Part shown: in pieces, positions 19,148 to 31,566 of the stretch
How the letters are laid out: every line of letters starts with the position of its first letter
How positions within the stretch are numbered: position 1 is the first letter of the stretch
Source of the DNA: Begonia masoniana
Lineage: Eukaryota; Streptophyta; Magnoliopsida; Cucurbitales; Begoniaceae
Reading direction: 5' to 3'
DNA length: 64,000 nucleotides
NCBI GenBank assembly: GCA_022432975.1
Contig: CM039502.1
Coordinates: forward strand, 22,838,383 to 22,902,382
Notes under the pieces: generated by a model
Seen by the model: the letters and a program-made list of their open reading frames with translations, nothing else
Database searches by the model: none
What the model was told of the DNA's origin: nothing
Made by a program: the position numbers and the translations under genes

Positions 19148-20323
19148 TTCCTCATCCATCATGTTTTCCCAAACGACATATGAAATGTTCTCATGCATGA
19201 ATTATGAAAAGGAAATGTAACAATTAAGTGTGGGCTGGGACAGTATGGCCATATCAATAAAACGAATGTCACTATCCACGCGTTGGATCATGAATACGGC
19301 CGAAAGGATTATGTACACGCACTTGGCCTGCTCCCTGTCACAATCCCCACCTTAATTCATGTCAACGAAAAGAAAAAGAATAAGAACAAGTAAATGAATA
19401 TGTTTATGAAAACCCATGCATTTATGCATATGTCATGTATAGTACATTCCCTTACTAAGCATTAGGCTTAATGTTTATGTTGTATGATGTAGGTGACAAG
19501 TGTGAAGGTGAGAGTTTCTCTCGATGACAGACGGATGGTGCTCGTGGCGACGGGGTGTGTTTTGGCAAGGTTCGATGACCGTGAGGATGTAAGTAAACAT
19601 TTTGAGAGTTGAATAGAAAGAAATGTAGGAAAATTGTAAAGATAGACATTGTAGGGTATTTGGTTCTGGATGGTTAGTGATTAATGTTTTGATATTTTGA
19701 TAAACAGTTTTATAAAATATTTTGTAAAGCTTTTATCGGATTTTATGAAATGCTCGGATTATGTTTCTATGTACTTAGTTGGAAATTTTGAGGTGTTTTA
19801 CATTGGTATGTTAATTTGAAGGTGATTTTGTTGAGTGTTGTGAAGGTGAAGTAATGAAGCAGCATTGGCAGGAAGTTGCGAGGAGAAGAACAAGGCTCTG
19901 GAATTCGGATTCCAGAGCCATCTCCCTGCTGGCAATCGCTGGAGAGGCGATTGCCAGGCGAGGTAAGCAATCGTCGAAGGGCGATTGCTCGCCAGGAGCA
20001 ATCGGCGAAGGGCGATTGCTCGCCAGGAGGCAATCGCCGAAGGGCGATCAATCGCCAGTTTTCTGGCGATTGATCGCCACCTGTTCTGCCTCTTCTTGGC
20101 CGAACTTATATAAAAAAAATGTTCTAATTTAATTGTTTTCTTTTATTACTTAATTGATTAATTGTTGGTTTTAAGTTTATTTTGAATAGATTTCAAAGTA
20201 GTTTTCATACACCATTAATAATTTTCCATTCCGACTTAAAAGTTTTATTTCCGCACGAAAGTCAGATTTAGAGTTTGTACGTAAAAAAAAAAAATTATTA
20301 GGGTACGGGTAAGGGTCGTCACA
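19148..20323 (+). repeat. Chimeric LTR segment (LTR B body, LTR A tail), tandem copy 1
   Basis: It starts ttcctcatccatcatg, inside the LTR of element B. It follows LTR B to the palindrome ctctggaattcggattccag at about 19893, then switches to the LTR A tail (ctggcaatcgctggagag) and ends ggtcgtcaca at 20323. The junction gggtcgtcacattcctcatc occurs at both 19138 and 20314, so an 1176 bp unit is tandemly arranged with the next segment. It contains no gene. It holds the TTACTAAGC...TGATGTAG/GTGA block at 19451-19494. Confidence 0.85.
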
Positions 20324-21608
20324 TTCCTCATCCATCATGTTTTCCCAAACGACATATGAAATGTTCTCATGCATGAATTATGAAAAGGAAATGTAACAAT
20401 TAAGTGTGGGCTGGGACAGTATGGCCATATCAATAAAACGAATGTCACTATCCACGCGTTGGATCATGAATACGGCCGAAAGGATTATGTACACGCACTT
20501 GGCCTGCTCCCTGGCACAATCCCCACCTTAATTCATGTCAACGAAAAGAAAAAGAATAAGAACAAGTAAATGAATATGTTTTATGAAAACCCATGCATTT
20601 ATGCATATGTCATGTATAGTACATTCCCTTACTAAGCATTAGGCTTAATGTTTATGTTGTATGATGTAGGTGACAAGTGTGAAGGTGAGAGTTTCTCTCG
20701 ATGACAGACGGATGGTGCTCGTGGCGACGGGGTGTGTTTTGGCAAGGTTCGATGACCGTGAGGATGTAAGTAAACATTTTGAGAGTTGAATAGAAAGAAA
20801 TGTAGGAAAATTGTAAAGATAGAACATTGTAGGGTATTTGGTTCTGGATGGTTAGTGATTAATGTTTTGATATTTTGATAAACAGTTTTATAAAATATTT
20901 TGTAAAAGCTTTTATCGGATTTTTATGAAATGCTCGGATTATGTTTCTATGTACTTAGTTGGAAATTTTGAGGTGTTTTACATTGGTATGTTAATTTGAA
21001 GGTGATTTTGTTGAGTGTTGTGAAGGTGAAGTAATGAAGCAGCATTGGCAGGAAGTTGCGAGGAGAAGAAGCAAGGCTCTGGAATTCGGATTCCAGAGCC
21101 ATTGCCGGTCGATCGCCAGGAGAGGCGATTGAACGACTATAGAAAGGGCGACTCTGGAGGTGTAGGGCGACTGGGCGCGGGTGTGAGGGGCGACTTCGCC
21201 CCTCCCTGTTGTCGATATGGCGATCGATTGCTGGTACAGGGGGCCGATCGATCGCCCCTGCTGTTTGATGCCTCAGCGATCGATCTCCTGAATTTGGAGA
21301 TTGATCGCCCTTCCCTTTTGTCACGGTTTGCCCTTTTTGCCCTCCCTGTTTTAATTGTTTGTTTTAATTAATTTTACTTTAATTGTTAATTTTTTTAAGT
21401 TATTAATAGTTTGGTTTTAAATGGTTTAAAACATAGACTTCAATTCCGATTCCGATTTCGATTTCTATTTCGATTTTAATTTCGCTTTAGGATCACTTAA
21501 AGTTTATAAAAAAAAAAACAAAAATTTTACGTGAACTATTTGAGGGTTTAAGTTAAGATTACGTTATGGTCTTTCCGTGGCGGCCCTGGCCGGGTCGGGG
21601 TCGTTACA
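20324..21608 (+). repeat. Element B, 5' LTR (left part missing)
   Basis: It matches 34013-35316 almost throughout and ends ggtcggggtcgttaca, four bases before a primer site. The first several hundred bases of the LTR, including the TGTAAC start, are missing because the segment is joined to the LTR A tail. The tail has the palindrome near 21074-21102 and many gcgatcgatcgcc-type inverted words. A run of tccgatttcgatttct repeats lies at 21438-21490. No gene. Confidence 0.88.
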
Positions 21609-21612
21609 ATTA

Positions 21613-21624
21613 TGGTATCAGAGA
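21613..21624 (+). other. Primer binding site of element B
   Basis: TGGTATCAGAGA, four bases after the LTR end, identical to that of element A over the first 12 bases. Confidence 0.9.
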
Positions 21625-21778
21625 GACGGAGTTTTAAAAGCGATTTTTTGAACTGCGTGCCAAAACACGAACCGCCACACGGGGACTCTCCATCGACTGT
21701 AAGTATTTAAGTTTAAGTCTGATTAATAGATGTTTATATTGCTCTGTCTTGTGTTTGTATTGTGTCTAGGAACAAGAA

Positions 21779-22397
21779 ATGCCGAGAGCACCTAGGCAAC
21801 TCCGAGTGGATCTTATTAGCCAGCTTACAGATATGGTGCGAGTTGTTGAGCTAGGGGAGAAGCAGCTACCAATTAGGGGCATAAAAAGGGTTGGTGAGGA
21901 TTTAATTAGCGTGGTAGATGAGAAACGTGCACGAAGGCTTGTGCAGTTCCCTCAATGCCAAACGTGTAAGAAGTGCCTTGGTGGGGTGTGCGGAAGGTTC
22001 TGGCCGATGCTTTGCGTGTAACGGACTGGGCCATCTCTCTAGGAACTGTCCAATGGGGTTTTTTCGAGAGGTGCAACCGCAACAAAAACGGGGTTGGCAA
22101 CTACATCGACGGGGCGCTACGAGGCCCAACGATGCACCGTTTATACAGGACAAAAGTGAACGGCCACAAGGGGCTCAACAAGCTCCTCGATGCCCTACGT
22201 GTCTGAAGAATCACTTCGGGGAGTGCAAGTTGCATTCCGGTCGATGTTTTAGGTGTGATAGAAGTGGTCACAAAGCCAGAGATTGTTTAGGGCTGAATAA
22301 GAAGCTACCGAATGGTCCTTCGGGGATAATTACTATGACCAATGATAGGAAAGCTGCCCAACCGATTGTAGTTCCAGGTATAATTTTATTTCAATAG
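21779..22397 (+). pseudogene. Reduced gag of element B with two zinc-knuckle modules
   Basis: The ATG at 21779 (MPRAPRQL) matches the gag start of A. After about 25 codons the frame jumps to the nucleic-acid-binding part, so the Gag core is deleted. Two zinc modules follow. The first is CQTCKKCLGGVCG (about 21955-21993), then, after a 1-base frame change, CFACNGLGHLSRNC (about 22002-22045). The second is CPTCLKNHFGEC (about 22193) with CFRCDRSGHKARDC (about 22245-22287). A, D and G each have one such module, so this is a duplication. The protein ends VPGIILFQ at 22397, at the point where protease begins in the autonomous relatives. Confidence 0.75.
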
Positions 22398-23739
22398 TTG
22401 ATAGGATGAGTAATATTAATATGGAGGTGTAGTTTAGAATAAGGAATTAATGATAATACGTGTAAAATAGATAGAAGTAGATTTGAGAATAGAGGGGTTA
22501 GAAAATGTGGGGATCTGGAGACATGAAGAGGTAGACCTCAAGTTAAGGAGAGAAAGATTGTTATGCATTAAGATAGGTAACCTAGCTTGATACTACTAGT
22601 ACGTCTAAGTGGATAAGGGGACATAGTAGAAACTCTTATTTTTAGGCTAGCGTGAAGTTTGAAGTATTTAGATAAAGGCAATGTTTGAGGTTTCAGCTCA
22701 AGTAAATTGTTGAGAGAATATGGGAGGTGTTGTTTACTTTTGCAAAGTGATGTGATTGATCAATACGAAGTCTTGGATGTATAATTTGGGTGATTACATA
22801 GAGGTGTTTGTATTGATCAATATTGACGGGGGAAAATAAAGAGATCTAGAAGAGGTTGGTAAATTAATAAGTAGTAGGCGCGTTAGACAATTAGATGTTG
22901 CTTAACCAAGGGAGATAGGGTAAAGTATGAGAGTTAGAGTTAATTTAGGGATTTAGATGTGTCAGTTAATTTGAGAGGAATTTAACACCCTAAAGTAAAA
23001 GTCATGATTTGAGGTATGGTGCAATGTTAGGCGGAATAATGGTTCGACAGAGTGAGTACCAATTAGGAAAAGTAACGAGTAGTTGATTTCGAACTTTTGG
23101 TTTAGAAAGATAAGAGATAAGTAGTAAGTCTAAAGTTGATACAGTTCGAGTTAAACACCGTAACCTGTGACTTACCTCCAAGATGGAAGTAGGAACTTTA
23201 GTGTTTAAAGGACCCGAGAGGTAGATCGTAATGAAGAGTCATTTTCAGATTTCGGGGAAAAGAATTGACTAGAGAGTTTAGGTGGTGGCCAATTAAGTGG
23301 AACTCGAAGTGCGTATGAGTGATCGAACGATAGAGCGTGAAGCTGGAAAAGTTTAGAACTTTGGGGATGTAGAAATAGTCATTACTCAATAGGTGGTTAA
23401 AGCCATAGATCAGTCAAAATTTAGCACCTAAGTAGTAATTGAGGAAATCTGGAGAATGAGATCAAATTAGGTGAGTTAGAAAGCTTGGCCTATAAGGGAT
23501 TAAGTGAAGGCCGATTCATGTGAGAATTTAAGGAAGTGAACTCGATCACTTTGTTATTTGCCTGGAGACTTGAGAATTAATAAGGCTTGTGGAATGAGCC
23601 ATGGCATGCTTAGTTCCACTAAAGGTAATGGATGCTTCTAAGTTTTTTGAAAATAGAAGGATAAGATTTAAGAATTTTAGAATATTTGGATTAAGGTTGT
23701 AGGTCTACCTACAGCAAGTTTGCTAACAAAGAGATCGTA
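22398..23739 (+). other. Noncoding internal region of element B (in place of pol)
   Basis: About 1.3 kb, A+G-rich on the + strand, with no open frame. The first part (aggtataattttattt, then gaggtgtagtttagaataa) matches element F from 45870. Later pieces also match F (gattaaggttgtaggtctac against 46451; gattaagtgaaggccgat against 46995), but in the opposite order. No similarity to RT or integrase is visible. It ends at about 23739 against a truncated LTR of D. Confidence 0.7.
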
Positions 23740-24465
<726 letters not shown>

Positions 24466-24469
24466 AATA

Positions 24470-24482
24470 TGGTATCAAAGCA
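24470..24482 (+). other. Primer binding site of element D
   Basis: TGGTATCAAAGCA, four bases after the LTR end. It differs by G-to-A from TGGTATCAGAGC. Confidence 0.88.
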
Positions 24483-24622
24483 AAATCGGGTTCTAAAATC
24501 GATTCTGCAGACTGCCTCCCAGCACAGATTGCCACCTTATTATACTCCAGCAACTGTAAGTAATTACGTTTTTAAGTAATGTCATTATGTTAAGATGTAT
24601 TTATGAATATAGGAATCTCAAA

Positions 24623-25729
24623 ATGGTAAGAGGTCAGCAAAGAGAGGCTAATGAGGATAGCGATGCCATTGCTCAGTTGACAGAGTTGGTCATGCGTCAA
24701 TTTCGCCAGATCGAACAGCTGATGGCTGCTAGAGAAGAACAAGCAAATTCTAGTACTAATGCAACTCATGATCATGGTGGTGAGCATTTTCACCGGCTTC
24801 GACCCCCAGTGTTTAATGGACATGTTTCGGATCCTGTTTATGCTGAAGAATGGATTCGAAAGATGGAGGATATGTTTAACTATGCAAAGGTTGACGAAGG
24901 GGATAAAGTCACATATGCTGTCTTTCATTTGGAATTGAGTGCAAGACATTGGTGGGATTCAATCCAGAGCACCGCTAATGCAGGAGCTATGACCTGGAAA
25001 ATGTTTAAGACTGCCTTCTTTGACAAGTACTTCAATAGGACTGTTCGGGCCAACAAGAAGGAGTTCATGACTTTACGTCAGTTTGGCTCTGTGACGGACT
25101 ACATATGTAAGTTTGTGGCTTTATCCCGGTTTGCACCCAGACTGATAGAAGATGATGAGGATAAGATCCACCAATTTGTTCAAGGACTGAAACCAAGTCT
25201 GTATATGAGAGTAAAGACTGCTGGAATACATAATGTACCTTATGCTGAAGTGACTGCTAAGGCTCTAGAACTGGAAGAGGCTGAGATATCGACATATGCG
25301 CAGCGCGAATCATCAAGGAAGTTTACTAAAGAGGCTCAGCCGCCGCCACGTCAGAACAAAGGATGGCAACCGCAACAGAATAGGGGACCACAACAACAAC
25401 AGCAAGGCATAAAGAGACCCTTCAATCCAAATGATGATCAAGGAAAAGGAAAGCGACCAGTGGCCCCTTTATGCCCCACTTGTCAGAAGAACCACCCCGG
25501 TGAATGCAAGTTACTTTCTGGCCGCTGTTTTAGATGTGACAAGGTCGGACATGTAGTCAGAGACTGCCCCATGCCACCAGACCCCAATCGAGCAAGAATA
25601 GCACCCAGAGTCTTTGCTATGATGGAGGATGAAGAGGCTGTGCAGCATACGGTCATATCAGGTACAATTATGATTTGTGGTGTTTCTGCTTGTACACTTA
25701 TAGACACAGAGCCACACACTCATTTATAG
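24623..25729 (+). pseudogene. gag and protease start of element D
   Basis: I chose the ATG at 24623 (MVRGQQREANED), which follows the acceptor-like AG at 24612 and matches the gag start of G (MVRERQREVDEEG). An upstream in-frame ATG at 24587 lies in the possible leader intron. The Gag core runs to about 25270 and a Gln-rich linker to about 25410. The zinc module CPTCQKNHPGEC and CFRCDKVGHVVRDC is at 25474-25570. The protease begins TLIDT at about 25694, where a small deletion shifts the frame and ends it at 25729. The Gag frame itself is intact over about 360 codons. Confidence 0.92.
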
Positions 25730-27571
25730 CAACCCTGTTTGTCTGTAAGCATAAGTTAGGATACTTATCGGCTGATAGACCATATAGTGTCATGTTACCG
25801 TTAGGGAAATTCTTACATTCAGAACAGATAGTGAATGGTGACATTGTGTCCTTAGGAGATAAGAAGTTATATGTAGAGTTGATTGTAATTGACATGAAGG
25901 GATATGAAGTTATATTAGGAATGGATTGGTTATCCAAACATTATGCCACGATAAGTTGTAGGTCTGGATTAGTTGAGTTTCGACCCCAAAATGGAGATCA
26001 GTATACTTTCCAAGCTATCCCAAAAATAAGTAAAATACCGATTATATCCTCACTAGAGACTCAATGATTATTGAAAGATGGTTGTGAGAGTTATCTAGCT
26101 AGTGTAATCGATATTCGGGTGAAGAACAAAGTTGAACTTCAAGATATTCCCATAGTTAAGGAGTTTCCTGAAGTATTTATGGATGACTTGCCCAGATTAC
26201 CACCGGATAGAGAAGTTGAATTTGTAATCGATACATACCCCGAGGCATTACCTATATCCAAGAACCCTTACCGCATGGCACCAGTTGAGCTGAAGGAATT
26301 AAAGGTCCAACAGCATGAATTAGTAGACAAAGGGTTTATACGCTCCAGTAGTTCTCCCTGGGGTGCACCTATTTTATTTGTTAAGAAGAAAGATGGTTCC
26401 CCAAGGATGTGCATAGATTACCGAGAACTGAACAAGTTGACAATTAAGAATAAGTACTCCTTGCCCCGAATTGACGACTTGTTTGACCAATTACAAGGAG
26501 CTAAAGTGTTTTCAAAGATTGACTTGCGTTCGGGGTACTACCAATTGAAGGTTAAGGAGGGTGATATACCTAAGACAGCCTTCAGGACCCGCTATGGACA
26601 TTATGAATTCCTTGTAATGTCGTTTGGATTAACCAATGCACCTGCAGCTTTTATGGATTTGATGAACCGAGTGTTTCGTGAATATTTGGACAAGTTTGTG
26701 ATTGTATTCATAGATGATATTCTTATATACTCACGGACTGAAGCTAACCATGAAGAACACTTAAGAATAGTTTTGACAACCCTGAAACAGCAACAACTTT
26801 ATGCCAAGTTGTCCAAGTGTGAGTTCTGGTTGGATAAGGTTAACTTCTTAGGCCATGTCGTCTCTACTGAAGGTATATCAGTAGATCCAACCAAAATTCA
26901 GGCAGTTAAGGACTGACTACAGCCAAGGAGTGCCAGTGAAGTCTGCAGTTTCCTTGGTCTGGCAGGTTATTATAGGAAGTTTATTAAGAGATTTTCAATG
27001 ATAGCTAAATCTTTAACAAGTTTGACTAAGAAGGACACCAAGTACTCTTGTACTGAAGCTTGTGAAGATGGCTTCCAGATACTTAAGCTGAAGTTGACAA
27101 CAGCCCCATTACTGACTCTCCCAACTGAAGAAGGAAAGTTTAGTGTTTACTGTGATGCATCCAAAGTTGGACTGGGTGTGTTTTGATGCAAGAAGGCAGG
27201 GTGGTGGCGTATGCCACTAGGCAGCTGAAGAGTTATGAACAGAATTACCCCACTCACGATTTAGAGTTAGCTTGCAGTTGTTTTTGCTTTAAAGATTTGG
27301 AGACACTATTTGTATGGTCAACAGTGTGAGGTGTTTTCTGACCATAAAAGCCAGAAGTACCTTTTCACCCAAAAGGAATTAAACATGAGACAACAACGTT
27401 GGTTGGAGTTTGTTAAGGATTATGACTTCAAAATTAAATATCACCCGGGTAAGGCCAATGCTGTGGCTGATGCATTAAGCAGAATGTCTAAGACAATGCA
27501 GCCCGCAGTATCAACCATGTCTGTACCATTATGGAAGGAAGTTCAGAACTTCGAGTTAGAAATAGTTCCTG
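25700..27571 (+). pseudogene. pol of element D: protease, RT, RNase H, integrase start
   Basis: The protease resumes in frame 1 (RATHSFIATLF). TGA at 26065 and TGA at 26914 interrupt one otherwise open frame that holds RT (CIDYRELNK near 26413, IDLRSGYYQ near 26518, FIDDILIYS near 26709). RNase H follows ([10 protein letters not shown] near 27149, SDHKS near 27340), with two small frameshifts between 27184 and 27310. From there the frame is open to 27571, where the solo LTR enters the linker before integrase. Compared with A the domain order and spacing are the same. Confidence 0.92.
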
Positions 27572-30051
27572 TGTAACACCCGAGTTAACGGCCAGGTGGT
27601 TTTCTTAACTGTATTAACGGTCATAAATATTTAATCTTCGTAGTTTAGGATTTATGCCAAGCTTAATTAATTACATGTGGATCTAAACTAGGTTGAGTGG
27701 CAAAGTTGTAATAATGGAGGATTGAGGCCAGTTTTTAAAGGAAAAGGAAAGGGATTTAAACCTCATTTAAACCACTGTAACCGACACCTCCCTTTCCGGC
27801 GATTTCTTCTCTCCCAAGCCCCCGCTCTCTGCTATCAGCAAACTCTCCTCGACGGCTGGTTTACTCCGCCACCACTCGACTACTCTGCGCCTGAGGTATG
27901 CATTAGACAATGTGGCTATCTGTTAGTTTATTAGCTCTGTTTTCAGCTCTGTATTGAAGTTTTGGATTCTTCAATGGCCGAGTAGTATTAGAACATTTTA
28001 GAATCCGAGAGTTGTAATGTCAACCCGAATCGATTCTGAACATTTTAAGTAATCAACTCAGATTTAATCGATAGTGGAACCTGTTTGTTTTATTTTGGAT
28101 TTCAGATTTTGCACAGTATATCAAACCAAGGATTCGGGAATGACTTTAGCTAATAGATCCTAGGATGATTTATGAGTAGAGTTTTAGGATTTTGATTTAA
28201 CTACTGTAATGCACATGTTTTAGGTGAAGAAGTTGAAGAGAAGAGGTCCAGATTGCTAAGGAGACCAGGTAAGTGAATGTATAGGTTTCTCGGTCATTAG
28301 GACCCTACATCAGAGGATACTAAGTAGAATGTTATGTGATGATTAGAAACTTCCTTATGCGGATGTCTAGTGTTCTCGATGACGTTTAGTTCGAAAGTAA
28401 TATTCCATGATGGATAATGCTATGCTCTGTAGCTTGATGTTTTAAGAGTTTCCATATTCATGCATCATGAAAGTTTTATGCATATGAAGATGTTTTAAAA
28501 GTATGTTTTCTCATGAACAAGATAAGATGATAAAATCCCTGCAACGTGGTTGAGTGAGGGTTGGGGGCGGTTCGGCGTATGTCACAGTCCAAAGAAGGAC
28601 ATATGTATACGACCCGCAGTAGGGACCATGATCAAAATCACTGTCGAACCCCCTTTACCGGCACAAATCCTCTCTCATTCCACACAACTGAAATGATGAA
28701 TATGAACAATGATTATGAACAATGATTACGAATGATGAATATGATTCATGATTATGAATGATGAATATGAATAAGAATATGAACAAGAAATGATCTATGA
28801 GCATGTTTTCTCTGAATTATGCATTCATGCACTTATGTTAATGTCGCATTCCTTATTAAGCATTAGGCTTATAGATGAACCTTATGATGTAGGTGAAGAG
28901 ACTACATGTGAAGATACTAACTTCAAAGAGGATATTTAAAGCTGGTTGCTGGAGGATACTCAAAGTGACAGTGCGGGACTGGAGAGGCGATTATGACCCC
29001 TGGTTATTGCTCCCTTATGTCAGTAAGAATATAAGAACTGGAATTATGTAGGATGGTGTTAGTATTGTTTGAGCTAACTTTTGAGTCTGGGATTGGATAT
29101 GAGGATATGTTTCCTTTTAAGGGATTTATGTCATGCAAGTCTTTCGCTATTTATACTCTGAATGAATTTGTTATACGAGTAAGAGCCTTTCTTAGCTAAG
29201 TTGTGTTATGTGAAAGTTGGATGATTCCTTTTGGTAAGAGTTTCTACCGGAAGATGTGTTTTCTCCTATCGGTAGAAGTAAGTAGTAATTTTGTCGTCTA
29301 GCGATCGGCAGATGTAGAGTGTTTAGCCATCGGATGATGAAAGTATAGTTTGGTCGTCTAGCGATCGGTAGAGGTAGAGTGTTTAGCCATCGAATGATGA
29401 AAGTGCTATTTTGTCGTCCAGCGATCGGCAGATGTAGAGTGTTTAGCCATCGGATGATGAAAGTGCTATTTTGTCATCTAGCGATCGGTAGATGTAGAGT
29501 GTTTAGTGATCGGATGATGTAAAGCTTGTAAGCTATCGGAAGATGTCTTAGATGAACACGTGAATTTCACATGTCTATCGGTAGATGTTTTAATGAGTCA
29601 CGAGAGCTGCACGTGTCCATCGGTAGATGTCCACTACCGGATGATGTTTTAAGTGATCACGTGAGAAACACGTATCGGTAGATGTTTTCTGCCGGGCATC
29701 GGTGAGAGAGTTGTGTGAAGTGCAAGATACAAATCGGATGGTGCGAGCTCTGATGCATGCAAACCCATGCAATCCGAGATCGATGAAGTCGAGCGACTTG
29801 AGGGCAATTCATCTCCGCCAGACTATGTCTTAGAACCGATGATCGTGTATGGTCGCTCGTGTCTGTGAGCGATTAAGTAAGTAATATCATGAAGAAGTCA
29901 GGTATAAGGGATTAATTTTCCATCAGATAAGTTGAAGTCTTTAAGTCTGCTAGATACACTGCTAAAAAAAAAAGGAGAAGAGAGTCCACTTATGAATTAA
30001 AGTTTTAAGTAAAGTCAAGAATTTCGTGGCGATCCTCCCCGGGTCGTTACA
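27572..30051 (+). mobile_element. Solo LTR, 2480 bp, in element D (TSD tcctg)
   Basis: It starts TGTAACACCCGAG and ends CCCCGGGTCGTTACA, flanked by tcctg at 27567-27571 and 30052-30056. It belongs to the same LTR group as D, H, the 4 kb solo LTR and the one in G. The pyrimidine-rich part ctttccggcgatttcttctc is near 27790. A candidate leader intron runs from CCAG/GTAAGTGAA at 28269 to TGATGTAG/GTGA ending 28892. The block gaggttgggggcggttcggcg lies at 28555-28576. The 3' half holds a 60 bp tandem repeat at 29287-29520. No coding frame. Confidence 0.93.
29287..29520. repeat. 60 bp tandem repeat, four diverged copies
   Basis: Units begin ttgtcgtcta at 29291, tggtcgtcta at 29351, ttgtcgtcca at 29411 and ttgtcatcta at 29471. 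Each carries gcgatcggcagatgtaga and ccatcggatgatgaa. The cores atcggcagatg and atcggatgatg are the same words that form the much larger arrays in the other LTRs. Confidence 0.88.
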
Positions 30052-30056
30052 TCCTG

Positions 30057-31525
30057 AGTTGTCAACTTTACTTGCTGACTTAACCATTCGACCAACTATT
30101 TTGGATAAAATCAAAGAGACACAACAGAAGGATTCAAAGGAGAATAATAGCATGATGAGTAAGTTGCAGGATGCCTCCTCTGAATTCAGTCTCTCCAACG
30201 ATGGTATTTTGAAGTTTAGGAATTGATGGTATATTCCAAATGATGAAGAATTACGTAAGTTGATCTTGACCGAGGCTCACTCGTCTCTCTTTTCTGTACA
30301 TCCTGGTAGCATCAAGATGTATCGGGACTTGAAGTTACATTATTGGTGGCCAAATACGAAGATGGATATTGCCAAGTATGTGGAGTCATGTTTGGTTTGC
30401 CAACAGGTTAAGGCAGAGCACCAACGCCCATGAGGTACTCTTCAACCCTTACCGATCCCTGAATGGAAGTGGGAACACATTGCCATGGATTTTGTTGTAG
30501 GATTACCAAAGACAATCAAAGCACATGATAGTATTTGGACTGTGGTTGACAGAATGACAAAATCAGCACACTTCATACCAGTAAGAATGACTTTTACAAT
30601 GGAACAACTTGCTAACCTGTACATTCAGGAAATCATCAGATTGCATAGGATCCCCTTGTCTATTGTCTCCGACCGTGATCCTAGATTTACCTCGAGATTT
30701 TGGCAAAGTTTGCAAGGCACGTTAGGAACAAAATTGTCCTTCAGTACTGCTTTTCACCCTCAAACCGATGGTCAATCTGAGAGGACCATTCAGATACTAG
30801 AAGACATGTTAAGAGCGTGTGTGCTAGATTTCCAGACATCTTGGAGTCGATATTTACCCTTGGTGGAATTCTCCTACAATAATAGTTACCAGTCCACCAT
30901 TGGTATGGCACCTTATGAAGCACTTTATGGCAGAAAGTGCATATCACCTTTGTACCGGGATGAGGTCGGTGAAGCAAAACTCCTAGGTCCAGAGATCTTG
31001 CAACATATGTCAGACAAGATTACCATTATCAGGAAAAGAATGATTACTGCACAAAGCCGATAAAAAAGTTATGCAGACCAAAGGAGGAGAGATCTTGAAT
31101 TTTCCGTTGGAGATGAAGTTTTCTTAAAGATTTCACCGTTTAAAGGAGTACTAAGATTTGGCAAGAAGGGGAAACTTAACCCGCAATTCGTTGGACCGTT
31201 CCCTGTCTTGGAGAGGGTCGACAGCACAGCTTATAGACTGCTATTGCCCCTATCATTGGAAAAGGTTCACAATGTTTTTCATGTGTTAATGTTAAGAAAA
31301 TGCATACGGGATCCTATACAAGTTGTTAAGTCAGTGGATGTCGAAATTGAGCCAACACTAATGTATGAAGAGAAGCTAGTGCAAATTTTGGAATCTGCTA
31401 TGAAAACTCTGAGGAATAAGGAAATTCCATTAGTTAAGGTCTTATGGACAAATCATGGAGTTGAAGAAGCCACATGGGAACGACGGCAAGATATGTTGGA
31501 CAAATATCCAGAGCTCTTTGTTTGA
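30057..31525 (+). pseudogene. Integrase and chromodomain of element D
   Basis: This continues pol after the solo [16 protein letters not shown], a zinc finger with [14 protein letters not shown] near 30390, and the catalytic core from MDFVVGLPK (30485) through [10 protein letters not shown] and the DGQSERT region. The tail DEVFLKISPFKG and a chromodomain (LVKVLWTNHGVEEATWERRQDM, about 31430-31495) end at the TGA at 31523. Stops: TGA at 30224, TGA near 30431, TAA near 31061. The chromodomain itself is undamaged. Confidence 0.93.
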
Positions 31526-31550
31526 TCAATTTTCGGGGACGAAAATTTTG

Positions 31551-31566
31551 TTTAAGGAGGGGTGGA
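31551..31566 (+). other. Polypurine tract of element D
   Basis: TTTAAGGAGGGGTGGA directly precedes the 3' LTR. The LTR start reads TATAAC instead of TGTAAC, a G-to-A change. Confidence 0.88.
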
